Below, piece after piece: positions 57,965 to 59,240 of a stretch of 59,240 nucleotides of DNA (the first letter of the stretch is position 1; every line of letters begins with the position of its first letter). The stretch comes from Desulfovirgula sp. GTDB lineage: Bacteria; Bacillota; Desulfotomaculia; Desulfotomaculales; Desulfovirgulaceae. The notes beneath the pieces were generated by a model. It was not told the DNA's origin. It saw nothing but the letters and a program-made list of their open reading frames with translations, and did not search any database. The stretch lies in contig DYEX01000010.1 of the NCBI GenBank assembly GCA_020725525.1, positions 1 to 59,240 on the forward strand, written 5' to 3'. The position numbers and the translations under genes were made by a program.

Positions 57965-58000
57965 ACCAGACCACTCCCTTCAACAAAGGAGGGGCCTGGT
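57965..58000. terminator. Stem-loop between the membrane and secreted protein genes
   Basis: ACCAGACCACTCCC pairs with GGAGGGGCCTGGT with a small internal mismatch; the plus strand continues TGAATTTTTG. On the minus strand it lies about 125 bases beyond the secreted protein gene. Confidence 0.5.
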
Positions 58001-58124
58001 TGAATTTTTGTATGTTAGGTGCTTTTATCGAATTAATACCCAACAATCTAAAGTAAACCAATTTTATTTCACATATTATAATCTGTTGACCCTATTATTG
58101 CTAAGGGTATTAGACTCCCGAATC

Positions 58125-58727
58125 TTATTGCCATTCCAATGATATTTGATTATAATCAACTCCAAAACCGCCTGGACCAGGTGTCCATTCACCCCATGTG
58201 TTTGTATCACATAGCTGTGCTGTTGCAACATCTTTATAATATTTGCAATCAACAGCTGCTGAGACGCCAAATCTTAGAGCATATCTATGTCCAGCTTTAA
58301 GTGTTACTGTTATAGAATCATTTATCGTTCCCGTCTCTGGCGGCATATATCCTGTTATTGTTTTGCTAAATACAGTTTTACCACCAATATCTTCATATGT
58401 GGTTAAATCATAAATAGAGATTCGCACTTTTCCTGCAGCTGTTGAACCATATGACTTCAACAGCGTTTGTAATTGAGCCTTCCAATTCCCTTTAAAAGTT
58501 ATTTTTGCAGATCTCGAACTTGACCCAGAGACACTAATTTCATTTCCGATCCAAGCCCAATCACCTGCATTACCTACAAATGCAATAAACACACCAGCAT
58601 CCGCCCACCCAGGTACGTTTGCATATCCAAACCCATGACCATATGTACCAAAACCACTACCATCCGCTCCACTATTTCCTGCATTAGCCCAGCTAAATGT
58701 TTTATTTGTCCCAATTAGGAACATCAA
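58125..58727 (-). CDS. Secreted beta-sandwich-like protein, downstream part of a split gene
   Basis: The 200 residues have many aromatic and Gly/Ser positions (SWANAGNSGADGSGFGTYGH, VPGWADAGVFIAFVGNAGDW, GFGVDYNQISLEWQ), like an extracellular beta-sandwich. The natural join to the upstream piece is DVPN-GTNKTFSWANAG: the two frames differ by one base within CCTAATTGGGAC. The intact gene would be 59010-58125 with about 290 residues. The product may be a cell-surface or antimicrobial-type protein. No family recognised. AT-rich. Confidence 0.6.
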   Translation of the reverse strand: MMFLIGTNKTFSWANAGNSGADGSGFGTYGHGFGYANVPGWADAGVFIAFVGNAGDWAWIGNEISVSGSSSRSAKITFKGNWKAQLQTLLKSYGSTAAGKVRISIYDLTTYEDIGGKTVFSKTITGYMPPETGTINDSITVTLKAGHRYALRFGVSAAVDCKYYKDVATAQLCDTNTWGEWTPGPGGFGVDYNQISLEWQ

Positions 58728-59010
58728 TAATACTATCGGTAGTAATATCTTGAATTGTGAGATTATGAGGATTAAAGCACGGGTCTTTTTTTATTCCAGC
58801 CTTATTCATATCTTTTTCCATTTTGTCTATAATATCTTCTGCGGTTTTGTTATTTGAAACATCTGCAGATATAACCATCTGTTTGCTACTGTCAGGAACC
58901 ATAAAATTATTGTTTGATTCAGCTGCAAACGCAACCATGCCAGGTAACAACAAATTAGCTAAAATAGCGAGTACGAGTAAAATAATAACCTTTTGCCTGA
59001 CGTACCTCAT
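58702..59010 (-). CDS. Secreted protein, signal peptide-bearing upstream part of a split gene
   Basis: The 102 residues begin MRYVRQKVIILLVLAILANL, with a signal peptide ending about MVAFA. A polar region follows (VISADVSNNKTAEDIIDKME) and the frame ends at IIDVPNWDK. The frame then stops, while the second part starts in the next frame. The ATG 59010 follows AAAGGAGGTC. This supplies the export signal for the C-terminal part described at 58125. Confidence 0.65.
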   Translation of the reverse strand: MRYVRQKVIILLVLAILANLLLPGMVAFAAESNNNFMVPDSSKQMVISADVSNNKTAEDIIDKMEKDMNKAGIKKDPCFNPHNLTIQDITTDSIIDVPNWDK

Positions 59011-59086
59011 TTAAAGACCTCCTTTTTTAGGGCAAAATCGTTGGTGATTGTAATTGAAAATAAACTTAAAAATGTTTTAATAGAGT

Positions 59087-59240
59087 ATGCTACCTGCAAA
59101 CGAGATCTCTGAAAAATTGGGTCAAAGAACAACCCATCACATCTACCAAGCTACCCATAAAATGGAACAAATTGCGTGGCACTACAAATTTGAACTGTAT
59201 ACTCTCAAAGCCTTGCCATATCTAGGCTCAGCAGTTCTCA
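59087..59240 (+). CDS. Possible gene start cut by the window edge
   Basis: From ATG 59087 the plus strand stays open to the end: MLPANEISEKLGQRTTHHIY, QATHKMEQIAWHYKFELYTL, KALPYLGSAVL. It has protein-like composition but a weak ribosome site (TTTTAATAGAGT). It diverges from the secreted-protein gene. Family not recognised. Confidence 0.3.
   Translation, partial: MLPANEISEKLGQRTTHHIYQATHKMEQIAWHYKFELYTLKALPYLGSAVL

Noticed and set aside
1-59240. CRISPR arrays, tRNA or rRNA genes
   Set aside because: No regularly spaced repeats, cloverleaf sequences or conserved rRNA segments were seen on either strand.

Overview
This window looks like a chromosomal segment from a spore-forming anaerobic Firmicute of the Desulfotomaculum/Desulfofundulus/Pelotomaculum type (Peptococcaceae). 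The evidence is GC-rich coding sequence with strong AGGAGG-type ribosome sites and Spo0E-type sporulation phosphatases. It also includes copper-amine-oxidase-like 'stalk' domains, a fumarase-succinate dehydrogenase/fumarate reductase operon, TAXI-TRAP transport, and complete NAD (nadABC) and pantothenate (panBCD) operons. The genus assignment is inference.

Layout. 1-1.2 kb: right end of an IS4-like element abutting a decayed copy of a DUF3006/thermonuclease locus. 1.3-6 kb: alpha/beta hydrolase, SPL-type radical SAM protein, a membrane-anchored PD-(D/E)XK-like protein, a DUF4359 protein, and the parental nuclease split by one amber codon. 6-13 kb: TolB-like propeller (frameshifted), ABC exporter pair, chimeric and truncated genes, YdcF protein. 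13.8-20.4 kb: alkaline phosphatase behind a clear Pho box, a membrane/FAD fusion oxidoreductase, a GGDEF-EAL-CBS-GGDEF protein. 20.5-25.4 kb: mostly debris (VapB-like antitoxin, sigma-4-like protein, truncated ABC ATPase with intact YtrA-type regulator, RHH/XRE fragments, frameshifted methyltransferase). 25.4-29.7 kb: GntR regulator and nadABC. 30-34.8 kb: fumarase and Sdh/Frd. 35-40.8 kb: ArsB/NhaD permease, TRAP permease, TAXI binding protein, UxaA-family enzyme. 41.3-45.7 kb: a SuyAB-like pair, TSUP exporter, Ldh_2 dehydrogenase and GntR/FCD regulator. 46-49.8 kb: pan operon behind an attenuator-like leader. 50-59 kb: accessory region with MFS transporter, amidohydrolase, MazEF-type and HepT/MntA-type modules, AAA ATPase, and a split secreted protein.

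How the genes may work together. The best candidate for a coherent, under-described system is 39.8-45.7 kb. A small SAF-domain subunit and a 42-kDa UxaA-like subunit match the sizes and features of (2R)-sulfolactate sulfo-lyase SuyA/SuyB. A TauE/SafE permease could export sulfite, and an Ldh_2 dehydrogenase could be a ComC-type (R)-sulfolactate dehydrogenase. Four copies of GAGGTNNTACC lie in front of three transcription units, next to one FCD-type GntR regulator gene. This predicts one regulon that also includes the UxaA-like gene heading the TRAP transporter genes. In a sulfite/sulfate respirer, sulfolactate would give both pyruvate and an electron acceptor. Substrate identity is inferred.

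A second theme is gene mosaicism. At least fifteen short fragments of recognisable families (Spo0E, PAS, HAMP, AAA_21, nitroreductase, ASCH, RHH, XRE, HepT, GntR, amidohydrolase and others) sit truncated or fused to unrelated sequence. Four genes carry single-base frameshifts and one an in-frame amber codon. Some of these could be sequencing errors. The fusions and truncations cannot be explained that way.
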